The notes: generated by a model not told the origin, from the sequence alone. A stretch of 64,000 nucleotides of DNA from CANMUM01 sp965263365 (GCA_965263365.1 OZ253672.1:1860001-1924000), one strand, 5' to 3'; positions 8,463 through 18,001 are shown, counted from the stretch's first letter. Numbers and translations are program-made.

Positions 8463-9755
8463 ATGACTTTTAATCGCAAGGACTTCCCGGAGGACTTCAC
8501 TTTCGGAGTTGCAACTTCTGCATACCAAATTGAAGGCAACAAATATGGAAATGCTGGCCCCTCGATTTGGGATCAATTTGCTCAAAAAGGTGGAACTGTC
8601 AACGGCGAGAACGGGGCCACGGCATGCGACCACTACCACCTATATCAAGACGATGTTGCGTTAATTGCCGACGGTGGATTTAATGCTTATCGCTTTTCTT
8701 TTTCCTGGGCGAGACTGCAGCCAGATGGACGCGCGTGGAACAGCGACGGCCTCGACTTTTATGACCGTATGATAGATGCAAGCTTAGAAAGAAAACTTGC
8801 GCTTTTTGGAACCGCCTATCATTGGGATCTACCCCTTGAACTTGGTGAAAAGGGGGGATGGGTTGAGCGAGATACATGCAAGAGATTTGCAGATTACTGC
8901 GCCATTCTCGCAGAAAGATATGGAGATCGTTTAAAAAGCCTTGCAACAATTAACGAGCCTTGGTGCATTTCCTATTTGGCGCATTTTCTCGGGCACCATG
9001 CACCAGGTATGAAAGATATAAGTGTGACTGCGAAATCTATGCATCATATTTTATTCGCGCATGGCTTAGGGGTTGAGGCTATAAAAGACAGCTCACAGCT
9101 CGAAACAGGGATCGTACTCAATTTCGAACCAGGTTATGCCCAAAGTGACAGAGCAGAAGATATTGAAGCCAACGCGTGGCATAATGCAACCTATAATGAA
9201 TGGTTCATTTCTGCTATAACGCGCAGAGGCTATCCACAAATTGCTCTTGATGCCTTTTCAAAATATATGCCTCAAGACTGGCAAAATGACCTTCAAATCA
9301 TCGCAAGGCCAATCGATTTTTTAGGAATTAATTACTACACAAGCAAGATCATCGCACATCAAGATGGCGACTGGCCAAATCTAAAAATGGTCGATGGAGG
9401 GCGCCCCAAAACTGCGATGGACTGGGAAATCACGCCGCAGGCACTTGACGAATTATTTGACTTTATTGCTGAGTACACAAATGATTTACCGCTTTACATA
9501 ACTGAAAACGGAATGGCATCTTACTCGGGAATCGAAGATAATGACCGTGTTGAATATTTCGACGCTCATCTTGATGTCGCGGCTAAACACGCACAACTCG
9601 GCAAGCTCAAAGGATATTTCGCATGGTCCTTACTTGATAATTTTGAGTGGGCATTTGGTTATGACAAGCGTTTTGGGATTGTTGAAGTCGATTTTGATAC
9701 GCAAAAGCGTACTCCTAAGAAAAGTTACCTTCAGTTTCAAAAGATGCTGAGTTAG
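8463..9755 (+). CDS. glycoside hydrolase family 1 beta-glucosidase
   Basis: A retaining beta-glycosidase of family GH1, expected to release glucose (or galactose) from beta-linked disaccharides and aryl glycosides in the cytoplasm. From the ATG at 8463 (AGGAG site at 8451-8455) it has 430 residues, a normal single-domain length. The GH1 start FTFGVATSAYQIEG, the acid/base motif TINEPW (Glu about 165) and the nucleophile motif YITENG (Glu about 348) are all intact, as is the C-terminal WSLLDNFEWAFGY. No signal peptide and no sugar transporter neighbour are seen; the gene is monocistronic. Confidence 0.93.
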   Translation: MTFNRKDFPEDFTFGVATSAYQIEGNKYGNAGPSIWDQFAQKGGTVNGENGATACDHYHLYQDDVALIADGGFNAYRFSFSWARLQPDGRAWNSDGLDFYDRMIDASLERKLALFGTAYHWDLPLELGEKGGWVERDTCKRFADYCAILAERYGDRLKSLATINEPWCISYLAHFLGHHAPGMKDISVTAKSMHHILFAHGLGVEAIKDSSQLETGIVLNFEPGYAQSDRAEDIEANAWHNATYNEWFISAITRRGYPQIALDAFSKYMPQDWQNDLQIIARPIDFLGINYYTSKIIAHQDGDWPNLKMVDGGRPKTAMDWEITPQALDELFDFIAEYTNDLPLYITENGMASYSGIEDNDRVEYFDAHLDVAAKHAQLGKLKGYFAWSLLDNFEWAFGYDKRFGIVEVDFDTQKRTPKKSYLQFQKMLS

Positions 9756-9774
9756 CCGGTCAAGAATTATTAAT

Positions 9775-10425
9775 TTATTCTAAACTCGCGATGACAGCTT
9801 TCAACTCAGAAATTCCTTCACGTTTTTCACTGCTGATGACCAAAAGTTCTGGGAATGCAGCTGGATGCTTCTGCAAAACGTCCCGCGTAACTTGAAGCGA
9901 ATTTTGCAGTTCGCTTTTGCCCACTTTATCAGCCTTTGTCATGACAACTTGAAAACTAACTGCAGCTTGGCCAAGCAAAGTCATTATTTGCGCATCTACA
10001 TCTTTAGCCCCATGTCGGCTGTCAATCAAAAGAAAAACGCGTCGCAAATTCACACGGCCCTTCAAGTATTGCTTTAGGAGTCGCTGCCACTTTTTGACAG
10101 TCTCCACAGGTGCTTTTGCAAATCCATATCCTGGCAGATCAACCATATAATGCGCATCGCCAATACTAAAAAAATTGATCTCTTGCGTTCTTCCAGGAGT
10201 TGAAGACGTTCTGGCAAGATTCTTGCGGTTCGTTATCGCATTAATCAAACTCGACTTTCCCACATTTGAACGCCCCGCAAAACAAAATTCAACGCGATCA
10301 TCAGAAGGAAGATGCTCCATCCCAACGACACCTTTTATAAATTCAGTTGGCTGCTGGAACAGCCTCTCACCATTCCGTAAAAGCTCTTTATCAGGAAAAG
10401 ATACTATTGGAAATTCAAGTTTCAT
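9775..10425 (-). CDS. engB: ribosome biogenesis GTP-binding protein YihA/YsxC
   Basis: EngB is a small TRAFAC GTPase needed for late 50S assembly. The 216-residue product shows G1 GRSNVGKSSLI near residue 52, G3 DLPGYG near 97 and G4 TKAD near 164. The start overlaps the upstream MOSC gene stop by 4 bases. It is the last gene of the leftward run from rpmH through yidC, a conserved alphaproteobacterial arrangement that groups ribosome and membrane-insertion functions. It converges on the GH1 gene with only 19 bases between the stops and no clear terminator. Confidence 0.95.
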   Translation of the reverse strand: MKLEFPIVSFPDKELLRNGERLFQQPTEFIKGVVGMEHLPSDDRVEFCFAGRSNVGKSSLINAITNRKNLARTSSTPGRTQEINFFSIGDAHYMVDLPGYGFAKAPVETVKKWQRLLKQYLKGRVNLRRVFLLIDSRHGAKDVDAQIMTLLGQAAVSFQVVMTKADKVGKSELQNSLQVTRDVLQKHPAAFPELLVISSEKREGISELKAVIASLE

Positions 10426-11177
10426 GAGATCACCTCAATGCTCGAACCCTCGTATATTTCGCCTCCGCTCAAGACTTTGGCAAATACGCCAAAATTGATG
10501 TGATCATAATGTGTCTTCAATTCTTTTAAAACATCAAGATCATGTACACCCGTAATCGGGTTTGCCATGGGCATCTTACAGCGAACAATTTCTTCGACTA
10601 CTTGAAGTTTAGCATCACCGATTTGAATTTTTTTACCGATCATATCAAGTTCTTCCCAAGCGGGTAAATCTTGCAGCCATAGATTGCCACGCCATCTCTC
10701 GACTTCGATCTCTCGTTCAGACTTTTCCTTTAAGTCTTTAAGTGAGGCCATCGAATTAATAGATATCAAAGGTTCAGATTGATCGCCAAGGCCTGAATCA
10801 AGCCTTACAAGTTGGCAAGGTTTCATAGAAGTATCATCAATGAGTTGAAAGACCCATTCAACTAGAGCTTCACGATCACTTTCATTTTCAAGATCAACTT
10901 TCATCGACCTCAAATTAGGATGCGACAATTCAATAACCTGTTCTTGATCATCAAATTGCGTTCGAATCGACTGTAAAATCGGAAATTTATACCCGTTTAT
11001 AAAGTGTCCTTTACCCTTCCAACTCGGCGCACTCATTTCAAAACCAGATTTAGCATGCGCAAGCGCCCATTTGCGATCAAAGGGAAGCAATTCCTGCGCA
11101 GACAAAACGGTATGACTTAATCTTTCAGCCGCAACAGACTTGATCGGAAAACGCCAAATTTGCGCAAGCTTTGCCAC
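10422..11177 (-). CDS. MOSC domain-containing protein
   Basis: A 251-residue protein with the MOSC N-terminal beta-barrel (MAKLAQIWRFPIKSVAAERL) followed by the MOSC domain, which in relatives (molybdenum cofactor sulfurase C-terminal, YcbX, YiiM) binds molybdopterin or handles sulfur. The conserved Cys lies in IVRCKMPMANPITG near residue 200. It starts with GTG, sharing one base with the yidC stop, and overlaps engB by 4 bases, so it is translated between those genes. This yidC-MOSC-engB order is common in alphaproteobacteria; the substrate is unknown. Confidence 0.82.
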   Translation of the reverse strand: MAKLAQIWRFPIKSVAAERLSHTVLSAQELLPFDRKWALAHAKSGFEMSAPSWKGKGHFINGYKFPILQSIRTQFDDQEQVIELSHPNLRSMKVDLENESDREALVEWVFQLIDDTSMKPCQLVRLDSGLGDQSEPLISINSMASLKDLKEKSEREIEVERWRGNLWLQDLPAWEELDMIGKKIQIGDAKLQVVEEIVRCKMPMANPITGVHDLDVLKELKTHYDHINFGVFAKVLSGGEIYEGSSIEVIS

Positions 11178-12934
11178 TAATCAGCCTTTTTGCGCCCAAA
11201 AGCATTGCCAAAGAAATCAACTTCAACACCTTGCGATCGCATGATTGTATACTGCTGAACAAATGTGAGAATATTATTGGTAATCCAATAAACCAGCAAA
11301 CCGGAAGCAAAGCCACCCATCATGAACATGAACACCCAAGGCATCCAATTAAAAATCATTTTTTGGGTTTCATCTTGAGGTGTTGGGTTCAACTTTTGCG
11401 TCATCCACATAGAGACACCCAACAATAATGGTAAAATCCCTAAAAATACCAACGCCAACAAAGAACCACCTGCTGGTGCACCCCAAGGCAATAAACCAAA
11501 TAGATTCATTATTGATGTTGGGTCAGGCGCAGACAAATCTCGCCACGGTCCAAAGAAAGGCGCGTGGCGCAATTCAGTTGTCACATACAGCACTTTATAG
11601 AGCGAGAAAAATATCGGAATTTGAAGTAAGATCGGTAAACAGCCCGAAACAGGATTAACCTTCTCACGTCGGTAAAGTTCCATCATTCCTTGCTGCAATT
11701 TCGCTCGATCATCGCCCGCTGCCTCTTTCAATTTTTCCATCTGAGGTTGAAGCTTTTTCATTTTAGACATGGAAACATATGAACGATAAGCGAGAGGGAA
11801 CAGAACCGCTTTCACTAAGAATGTGAATGCAATAATTGCCAATCCCATATTGCCAATCACACTGTAAAGCCAATGCAGAACCGTGAAAAATGGCTTCGTC
11901 AAGAAATAAAACCATCCCCAATCCACAGAATCTTCAAAGCGATTAATATTCAAATTGTCTTCATAGGCACGGATCACATCAACTTCTTTAGCGCCCGCGA
12001 ACACATTTATTACCGATGTTTCACTCGCACCAGCCGCCACTTCAATTGGCTTCATATATGCGCCCAAATTATAGCTATCATTTGTTTCGTTGAAACGCAT
12101 CACTTGCTGCGTCATCGTTCCGGCTTGTGGAATCAAAACCGTCATCCAATACTTAGTGGTGATACCAATCCAGCCATCGCTATTGACCGCTTCTGTTTGA
12201 ATGTGGATATTGGGATTTTCAGCGCTTGGAGAAGCCGAGCGCAAATCTTTAAAACTATCTTCAAATTTGTCACCATCCACATTCCGCACAGCGCCTTCGT
12301 GCAAAACAAATGCACCATTTGATTCAGGCGTACCGTTCAGTTGCACAACCGCAAGCGGAGTCAAGCCAATCGCACTATCAGAATTATTGACGATACGCTC
12401 AGTCACTGTAAACATAAAATTCTGGTCAACCGAAAATTCGCGCTCATAAACAATACCAGTGGGGCTAACCCATTCCAGAACAACAGGCTTATTTACACCC
12501 AAAACGTCTCCAGATTTGAGCGACCAAATATCCCCAAAACTTGGTGCGTTCTCTTTTTCAGTACCAACCGTAGGCGTGAATCCTGTTTGAAAATAATACG
12601 CAGATGTCGAGCCCTTTGGCTGTAGCATTTTCACGTCTTCAGTACTATCAAGCTCGACTTTATAATCATGGAGAGTGAGGTCATCGATAACAGCGCCCGC
12701 CAATGAGATTGAGCCACCAAAACGATCTGTATCAATATTCACGCGCTCAGATTGCGTAAGCGCTTCATCACGAGAAACCATGGCCAATTCTTCCGGCAAG
12801 ACTTGTTCAGCGCCAGCACTTTCAGAAACGGGTTGCTCAACAGGTTCTGGCGCAAAAAAAGTATACCATCCAAGCAGTACTGCCATGCTCAAAACCATTG
12901 CGAGAATTAAGTTGCGACTATCGTTCTGTTCCAT
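11177..12934 (-). CDS. yidC: membrane protein insertase YidC
   Basis: YidC inserts proteins into the inner membrane, alone or with SecYEG. The 585-residue product has the Gram-negative layout: an N-terminal transmembrane anchor (about residues 8-25), a large periplasmic domain to about residue 355, then the conserved five-helix insertase core with RSYVSMSKMKKLQPQME, the cytoplasmic hairpin, and PVSGCLPILLQIPIFFSLYK. The conserved Arg of the hydrophilic groove is in the first core helix region. It lies downstream of ttcA by 52 bases and shares one base with the MOSC gene start. Confidence 0.96.
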   Translation of the reverse strand: MEQNDSRNLILAMVLSMAVLLGWYTFFAPEPVEQPVSESAGAEQVLPEELAMVSRDEALTQSERVNIDTDRFGGSISLAGAVIDDLTLHDYKVELDSTEDVKMLQPKGSTSAYYFQTGFTPTVGTEKENAPSFGDIWSLKSGDVLGVNKPVVLEWVSPTGIVYEREFSVDQNFMFTVTERIVNNSDSAIGLTPLAVVQLNGTPESNGAFVLHEGAVRNVDGDKFEDSFKDLRSASPSAENPNIHIQTEAVNSDGWIGITTKYWMTVLIPQAGTMTQQVMRFNETNDSYNLGAYMKPIEVAAGASETSVINVFAGAKEVDVIRAYEDNLNINRFEDSVDWGWFYFLTKPFFTVLHWLYSVIGNMGLAIIAFTFLVKAVLFPLAYRSYVSMSKMKKLQPQMEKLKEAAGDDRAKLQQGMMELYRREKVNPVSGCLPILLQIPIFFSLYKVLYVTTELRHAPFFGPWRDLSAPDPTSIMNLFGLLPWGAPAGGSLLALVFLGILPLLLGVSMWMTQKLNPTPQDETQKMIFNWMPWVFMFMMGGFASGLLVYWITNNILTFVQQYTIMRSQGVEVDFFGNAFGRKKAD

Positions 12935-12986
12935 AATTTTCCTGTTCGTATTTCAGAATTGGTTCAATAGATTTTCGGTGTGAAGG

Positions 12987-13823
12987 TCAACCCTTTTTAG
13001 TCCCTCGATCAATGTCAAGCGCCTTAAAATCAAACAGATTCGCGTCCAACATATGTGACGGATTAATATTCGTAAGTGCGTTGAACATCACCGCGCGGCG
13101 ATTCGGATTATTTTGCTCCCAAGAATTGATAAGCTGCTTCACATTTTGCCGCTGCAAATTTTCTTGCGAGCCGCAAAGATTACAGGGAATGATCGGGAAC
13201 CTCATATCTTTCGCAAATTTTTCGCAATCACGTTCCGCGACATAAGTGAGAGGGCGCAGTACAAGCAAATCCCCTTCATCATTCACCAATTTAGGCGGCA
13301 TCGTAGCCAGCTTCCCCCCATGAAATAATGAGAGAAAAAATGTCTCCAATATATCATCTCGGTGATGTCCAAGCACAACAGCACTACATCCTTCTTCGCG
13401 CGCGATTCGGTAAAGATGGCCTCTTCGCAAACGGGAACAGAGCGCACAATAGGTTCGGTGCTCGGGCACTTTATCGGTAACAATCGAATAGGTATCTTGA
13501 TATTCAATACGATGATCTATCTTAAATTTTTCTAGAAATTCAGGCAAAACTGTCGCTGGAAACCCGGGTTGTCCTTGATCAAGATTGCAGACCAATAACT
13601 CAACTGGCAAAAGACCTCGCCATTTTAGCTCAATCAAAATCGCAAGCATTGTAAAACTATCTTTTCCACCGGACAAGCAAACTAGCCACTTATCGCCCTT
13701 GACGGCCATCCCAAAATCATCAATCGCCGCCCGCGTATCGCGCACAAGCCGCTTCCGCAATTTTTGGAAGCTCGTGGTCTCCGGCATATCCTTCAAGATT
13801 AGAGGTAATTCATTCACAATCAT
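12987..13823 (-). CDS. ttcA: tRNA 2-thiocytidine biosynthesis protein TtcA
   Basis: TtcA is an ATP-dependent, iron-sulfur-containing enzyme that thiolates cytidine 32 of some tRNAs. The 278-residue product has the PP-loop motif SGGKDS at about residues 51-56, the paired cysteines CALC near residue 130, and a further CNLCGSQ near 218, matching the cluster ligands of TtcA. The start overlaps the yidD stop by 14 bases. It is inserted between yidD and yidC, two genes that are normally adjacent, so it rides in the membrane-insertion operon. Confidence 0.9.
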   Translation of the reverse strand: MIVNELPLILKDMPETTSFQKLRKRLVRDTRAAIDDFGMAVKGDKWLVCLSGGKDSFTMLAILIELKWRGLLPVELLVCNLDQGQPGFPATVLPEFLEKFKIDHRIEYQDTYSIVTDKVPEHRTYCALCSRLRRGHLYRIAREEGCSAVVLGHHRDDILETFFLSLFHGGKLATMPPKLVNDEGDLLVLRPLTYVAERDCEKFAKDMRFPIIPCNLCGSQENLQRQNVKQLINSWEQNNPNRRAVMFNALTNINPSHMLDANLFDFKALDIDRGTKKG

Positions 13824-14067
13824 CTGCGGCTCTTTTTATATCATGCGTTTCCGGAACTGGATCATAGCCATGCCCGCCGAGAGGATGACAGCGGCCGATA
13901 CGTTTAATGGTAAGCCATAGTCCTTTAATCGCACCATGCTTCTCCAAAGCCTCAAGCGCATAAGCTGAGCAGGTTGGTTGATATCGACAATGCATCCCCA
14001 CCCACGGCGACAATAAAAAACGGTAAGCCCAAATTGGTAATTTTAATATCAATACGAAGAGACTCAT
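13810..14067 (-). CDS. yidD: membrane protein insertion efficiency factor YidD
   Basis: YidD is a small membrane-associated protein that helps YidC-dependent insertion. The ATG at 14065-14067 gives an 85-residue product of usual size, starting MSLFVLILKLPIWAYRFLLSP and carrying the family hallmark CRYQPTCSAYALEALEKHG and the CHPLGGHGYDPVP ending. A longer frame from 14124 overlaps rnpA by 56 bases and is less likely. One base separates it from the rnpA stop, so it is co-translated with rnpA; ttcA follows. Confidence 0.93.
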   Translation of the reverse strand: MSLFVLILKLPIWAYRFLLSPWVGMHCRYQPTCSAYALEALEKHGAIKGLWLTIKRIGRCHPLGGHGYDPVPETHDIKRAADDCE

Positions 14068-14068
14068 T

Positions 14069-14398
14069 TTACTCTCTATGCGCTCGGCGCAGAGCATTAG
14101 AAAGCTCTTCTTTAAGCATCTCAAATGGTAAGTTTGCTGTCATATCTTTATATCCGATTAAAACGTAATCAAAGCCTGAACACCCATGCCGAGCCAAAAC
14201 CTGTTCCGAAAGCGCACGCAATCGCCGTTTCGCACGATTACGGGCAACTGCATTGCCAACCTTTTTTGAACACGTAAATCCGACACGCATTTGTCCATGA
14301 ACGCCTTTTGCGACTTGTAGCATGAACCCCTTTGTGCGCACCAATTTCGCGCGCCGTATTCTTATAAAGTCTTCTCGTTTCTTCAATCGTTGAATCAT
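14069..14398 (-). CDS. rnpA: ribonuclease P protein component
   Basis: RnpA is the protein subunit of RNase P, which trims tRNA 5' leaders. The 109-residue basic protein shows the family start RLKKREDFIRIRRAKLV and the RNR block VGNAVARNRAKRRLR around residue 55. It follows rpmH after an attenuator-like hairpin and precedes yidD by one base. This rpmH-rnpA-yidD order near the chromosome replication region is very common in bacteria. Confidence 0.95.
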   Translation of the reverse strand: MIQRLKKREDFIRIRRAKLVRTKGFMLQVAKGVHGQMRVGFTCSKKVGNAVARNRAKRRLRALSEQVLARHGCSGFDYVLIGYKDMTANLPFEMLKEELSNALRRAHRE

Positions 14399-14449
14399 AT
14401 TCGCAAAAGTATTCGAAACTATTCGTATATTGCCACAAATTATAAACGC

Positions 14450-14470
14450 AAAAAGCCCGAAAACGGGCTT
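14450..14470 (-). terminator. hairpin terminator/attenuator between rpmH and rnpA
   Basis: A 7-bp perfect stem (AAGCCCG at 14453-14459 with CGGGCTT at 14464-14470) and four-base loop, followed on the minus strand by TTTTT. It lies 44 bases after the rpmH stop and about 52 bases before the rnpA start, so it could lower rnpA expression relative to rpmH. Confidence 0.75.
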
Positions 14471-14513
14471 AAAATTTAGGCCAAAACGAGCCCATTTACG
14501 TCATATCTAAATC

Positions 14514-14648
14514 TTAGGCGCTCAAACGCTTGCGACCGCGTGCGCGTCTTGCATTTAAGATTTTACGTCCAGCTTTTGAAGCCATACGCGCGCGAAACCC
14601 GTGACGGCGCGCACGAACAAGATTTGAAGGCTGAAAAGTACGTTTCAT
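14514..14648 (-). CDS. rpmH: 50S ribosomal protein L34
   Basis: A 44-residue, strongly basic protein read on the minus strand from the ATG at 14646-14648 to the TAA at 14514-14516. It begins MKRTFQPSNLVRARRHGFRA and ends with RGRKRLSA, the unmistakable pattern of L34, a small 23S-binding protein of the large subunit. It heads the rpmH-rnpA-yidD-ttcA-yidC-MOSC-engB series and is followed by a terminator-like hairpin. Confidence 0.95.
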   Translation of the reverse strand: MKRTFQPSNLVRARRHGFRARMASKAGRKILNARRARGRKRLSA

Positions 14649-14782
14649 AATATCCTCGAAATTTAACTTCTTACTTACCTTTTGACGATCAAAAAACTAA
14701 GTCGAATTTTCAATATGGATCGGTTACTATTGACACTCTTGCTAAGAGTCAATGCAAAATCACAAATTTAGAATACAAAGGC

Positions 14783-15400
14783 TTAAATTTCAGACCAAAT
14801 TATCGGCGGATCGTTCACCTGCCACGGCGAAAGTTTATACATAATTTCATTAAAAATTGGACTGGCCTTAAAACAATCAAGCCAAAAAATCACTTTTTGC
14901 CAATCTTGCGCATAAAACCATTCTTGATCGACATGCGCAAACTGTCGGACAAAGGGTAGGATCGCATAATCGGTGGGAGTGAAGTAATCGTTATACAAAA
15001 AAGGCGATAGCACGGCCTCTAATTGCTTCAAAAACTCAGATGCCTCTTTTTGTGCCGTTTTGGCGACCTCACTATCTTGATTATACTTATACTGATCCAA
15101 AAGGGGTTTGAAATCCCGATCGAATGACTGAATGCGACTTTCATCAAAATACTGTAATTTCGATGAAGAATACGTTAAGTAGGCCCAAGACATGATATCT
15201 AAACTTTCTTGAATCACTTGATCTTCAAGCTCAAGAACGGGAACCGTTGCATCTTTGGAAACTTTCAAGAATTCTTTATGCTTGTTTTTCAACTGAATTT
15301 CACGAATTTCAAAATCAACACCCGCATCAACAAGTCCGAGTCTTGCTCGCATCGCATATGGACAGCGTCGAAAACTATAAAGGCAAGGCAAAATCGGCAT
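14783..15400 (-). CDS. glutathione S-transferase family protein
   Basis: A 205-residue protein from the ATG at 15398-15400. The N-terminal thioredoxin-like part starts MPILPCLYSFRRCPYAMRAR, with a Cys at about residue 13 in the glutaredoxin-like position, then VPVLELEDQVIQESLDI, the GST glutathione-contact region with the conserved cis-Pro and Glu-Ser. A helical C-terminal domain follows. The substrate is unknown; it belongs to the group of single-Cys GSTs that act in thiol transfer. A longer frame from 15517 would run into the divergent hisS gene and is rejected. Promoters for both genes must lie within 15400-15460. Confidence 0.8.
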   Translation of the reverse strand: MPILPCLYSFRRCPYAMRARLGLVDAGVDFEIREIQLKNKHKEFLKVSKDATVPVLELEDQVIQESLDIMSWAYLTYSSSKLQYFDESRIQSFDRDFKPLLDQYKYNQDSEVAKTAQKEASEFLKQLEAVLSPFLYNDYFTPTDYAILPFVRQFAHVDQEWFYAQDWQKVIFWLDCFKASPIFNEIMYKLSPWQVNDPPIIWSEI

Positions 15401-15461
15401 AAGCCTTGTCTTACGGGTCTTCCTGAGATAGGACAAGCGCGAATGTGATATGGGGCAAACC

Positions 15462-16952
15462 ATGGCTAAAATTAAGAAACCTCCGCGACCTAAAGCTGCC
15501 ACGCCACGCGGCTTCAAAGATGATTTTGGTCAAAATGTGCGCGCGCGCCGCGAAATGCTCACAACGCTTGCCGATCTTTATGAATTGCAAGGTTTTGAGC
15601 CACTTGAAACATCAGCGGTCGAAACTGTCGAGGCTCTTGGGAAATTTCTTCCTGATGTCGATCGACCCAACGAGGGTGTTTTTGCGTGGCAAGATGATGA
15701 TGAAGGGTGGCTCGCACTCAGATATGACTTAACCGCACCGCTGGCGCGCGTCGCTGCACAATACCGCAATGATTTGCCGAATCCATATCGTCGCTATGCG
15801 ATGGGGCCGGTTTGGCGAAACGAAAAGCCAGGCCCCGGACGTTTTCGGCAATTTTATCAATGTGATGCAGATACAGTCGGATCAAATTCAATTGCAGCGG
15901 ATGCCGAGATGGCCATTCTTATGGCTCGTGCGCTTGAATGCGTGGGCATTGATAAAAATGACTATATCGTCAAAGTGAATAACCGCAAAATTCTTAACGG
16001 CGTTTTAGAAGCCTCACAATTACTTGACCCCCAAAACCCTGAACTGCATTCTGAAACTCGAGGTATCGTTTTACGGACAATTGATAAATTTGATCGCTTC
16101 GGCGAAAATGGTGTTCGTGCCCTTTTGGGGACAGGTCGTGAAGATGCAAGTGGTGATTTCACCAAAGGTGCAGGACTCGCAGACGAACAAATTGAACGTA
16201 TATTGTCGTTTGTGAATGCCAAGAGCGCTGATAACCAAGCAACACTTATGAACCTTGAGAAACTTGTCGATAAATCCGAAATTGGCCATCAAGGCCTCGA
16301 AGAGCTAGAAACGATATCTTCACTCGTATATGCGGAAAATATAGATCAAAAAAACATCGAAATCGATCCGTCGATTGTCCGCGGCCTTGGCTATTACACT
16401 GGCCCAGTTTTTGAAGCAGAGCTGACCTTTGAATATATTGATGAAAAGGGCAAGCCAAGACAGATTGGTTCGGTCGCAGGTGGAGGACGCTACGACGATC
16501 TTGTCAAAAGGTTTACGGGTCAAGAAACACCAGCTGTCGGCGTTTCTATTGGCGTTGATCGACTACTCGCTGCATTAAACACGCGAAAAAAGCAAAGCCA
16601 AGTCTGGGACGGCCCTGTCATTGTAACCGTTATGGACAAATCAGAACTTGCAGCTTATCAAAAGATCGTCGGCAACCTCCGCAGTAACTGTATCCGCGCT
16701 GAAATCTATCTCGGAAATCCGAAAGATTTCGGCAAGCAACTCAAATATGCAGACGCAAGGCGCTCTCCTTTTGCAATTATTCAAGGCGCAAACGAACGTG
16801 CTCGTGATGTTGTTTTGGTGAAAGATCTGGCCTTAGGGGCAGAGCTTGCAAAAAATATTGAAGCGCGAGATGAGTGGGCAGCGCAACCTGCTCAAAAAGA
16901 AGTGGCGCGCGATCAACTCGTTGCTTACCTAAAAACAAAATTACCACAATGA
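15462..16952 (+). CDS. hisS: histidine--tRNA ligase
   Basis: HisRS charges tRNA-His. The product is 496 residues from the ATG at 15462, with an alternative ATG at 15450 that would add four residues; neither has a strong ribosome site. Class II motifs are visible: GPVWRNEKPGPGRFRQFYQCD region near residue 110 (motif 2), the HisA signature GLGYYTGPVFEAEL near 308 and the motif-3 loop SVAGGGRYDDLV near 340, followed by the anticodon-binding domain. It overlaps hisZ by 4 bases. Standalone HisS followed by its catalytically dead paralogue HisZ and short HisG is a familiar alphaproteobacterial arrangement. Confidence 0.95.
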   Translation: MAKIKKPPRPKAATPRGFKDDFGQNVRARREMLTTLADLYELQGFEPLETSAVETVEALGKFLPDVDRPNEGVFAWQDDDEGWLALRYDLTAPLARVAAQYRNDLPNPYRRYAMGPVWRNEKPGPGRFRQFYQCDADTVGSNSIAADAEMAILMARALECVGIDKNDYIVKVNNRKILNGVLEASQLLDPQNPELHSETRGIVLRTIDKFDRFGENGVRALLGTGREDASGDFTKGAGLADEQIERILSFVNAKSADNQATLMNLEKLVDKSEIGHQGLEELETISSLVYAENIDQKNIEIDPSIVRGLGYYTGPVFEAELTFEYIDEKGKPRQIGSVAGGGRYDDLVKRFTGQETPAVGVSIGVDRLLAALNTRKKQSQVWDGPVIVTVMDKSELAAYQKIVGNLRSNCIRAEIYLGNPKDFGKQLKYADARRSPFAIIQGANERARDVVLVKDLALGAELAKNIEARDEWAAQPAQKEVARDQLVAYLKTKLPQ

Positions 16953-17998
16953 ACCTACCTAGCCTAAACACAGACATAAAATCGGAAATTCAACGTATCG
17001 AAGGCATTTTCTCAGAAGATAATGTTGTACGCTGGACAGAAACACACACCCTCCTTCCTGTTCAAACTATGCTTGATGTCTATGGCGAAGCAATTCGTGA
17101 ACGCGCCTATGTGGTTGCCGATCCGATCGATGGTGATTTTGTATTGCGCCCAGACTTTACAGTTCCAATTGTTGAAACTCACATGTCCTCAAATGCCAAG
17201 CAAGCACGATACGCATATTCAGGGCGCGTGTGGCGTAAAAGAAGAACCAGTCACACTCAGCACAGTTTTTGGCAAATGGGAATAGAAGACTTTGGCTCAG
17301 ACGACCAGCCGCAAACTGATGCACACATCTTTGCGATTGCTTCTCGTGTCTCCCACCAAAATATGAAGGCAAGAACTGGCGATTTAGGGCTAATATTTTC
17401 AATATTAAGCGCTTTGGATATACCAGAATGGCGACGCCAAGCTCTCCTCCGGCATGTATGGCGTCCAAAATCTTTTGACCGCTTATTGCAGCGATTTGCA
17501 TTGAACGAACCGAAACACGCAAAATTTTTGAGTGAGTTTAAAGGGTTCGATGCAGACACAAAATTTAAAGGCAAGCGTGATCGCCAAATGATTGAAGACA
17601 GAATCGAAAGGCTTCGGCAGGATGCCCAAGTGCCCGCCATTAACCCTCAAGTTCAAAGTGTAATTAAAACAGCACTCGAGGTGAAAGGCAATTTGCGCAC
17701 GGCCTCAGAGGAGTTTACAAAGATCGCAGAGGAATTCCGCCCTCTTAAAAAATTCGCCGAAAATTTCAAACAGCGCAATCAATCGCTCGAGCATATAAAT
17801 GTCAATATTGATAAAATTGAATTTGACGCGGTCTTTGGGCGCGAAACCATGGAATATTATGATGGCTTTGTTTTCTCTTTTGGCGATGATGCGATCACTG
17901 GCGGGCGTTATAACGGACTGACAAGCGTATTTGGACAAGGTGGCTTTACGCCTGCGGTCGGGTTCGCATGCAGGCCTGAAAAACTAATGGAGCGCTAG
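16949..17998 (+). CDS. hisZ: ATP phosphoribosyltransferase regulatory subunit
   Basis: HisZ is a HisRS-like protein that has lost aminoacylation and instead binds short-form HisG, giving the complex histidine feedback control. From the ATG at 16949 the product is 349 residues. It keeps HisRS-like segments FVLRPDFTVPIVETH, YSGRVWRKRR and the C-terminal GGRYNGLTSVFGQGGFTPAVGF, but lacks the anticodon-binding domain. The start overlaps the hisS stop (ATGA) and hisG begins 3 bases after its stop, so the three proteins are made together. Confidence 0.9.
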   Translation: MNLPSLNTDIKSEIQRIEGIFSEDNVVRWTETHTLLPVQTMLDVYGEAIRERAYVVADPIDGDFVLRPDFTVPIVETHMSSNAKQARYAYSGRVWRKRRTSHTQHSFWQMGIEDFGSDDQPQTDAHIFAIASRVSHQNMKARTGDLGLIFSILSALDIPEWRRQALLRHVWRPKSFDRLLQRFALNEPKHAKFLSEFKGFDADTKFKGKRDRQMIEDRIERLRQDAQVPAINPQVQSVIKTALEVKGNLRTASEEFTKIAEEFRPLKKFAENFKQRNQSLEHINVNIDKIEFDAVFGRETMEYYDGFVFSFGDDAITGGRYNGLTSVFGQGGFTPAVGFACRPEKLMER

Positions 17999-18001
17999 AC
18001 T

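Noticed and set aside
14068..14124. Longer YidD from 14124
   Set aside because: It would overlap rnpA by 56 bases and add sequence that YidD proteins lack; the ATG at 14067 gives the family length.
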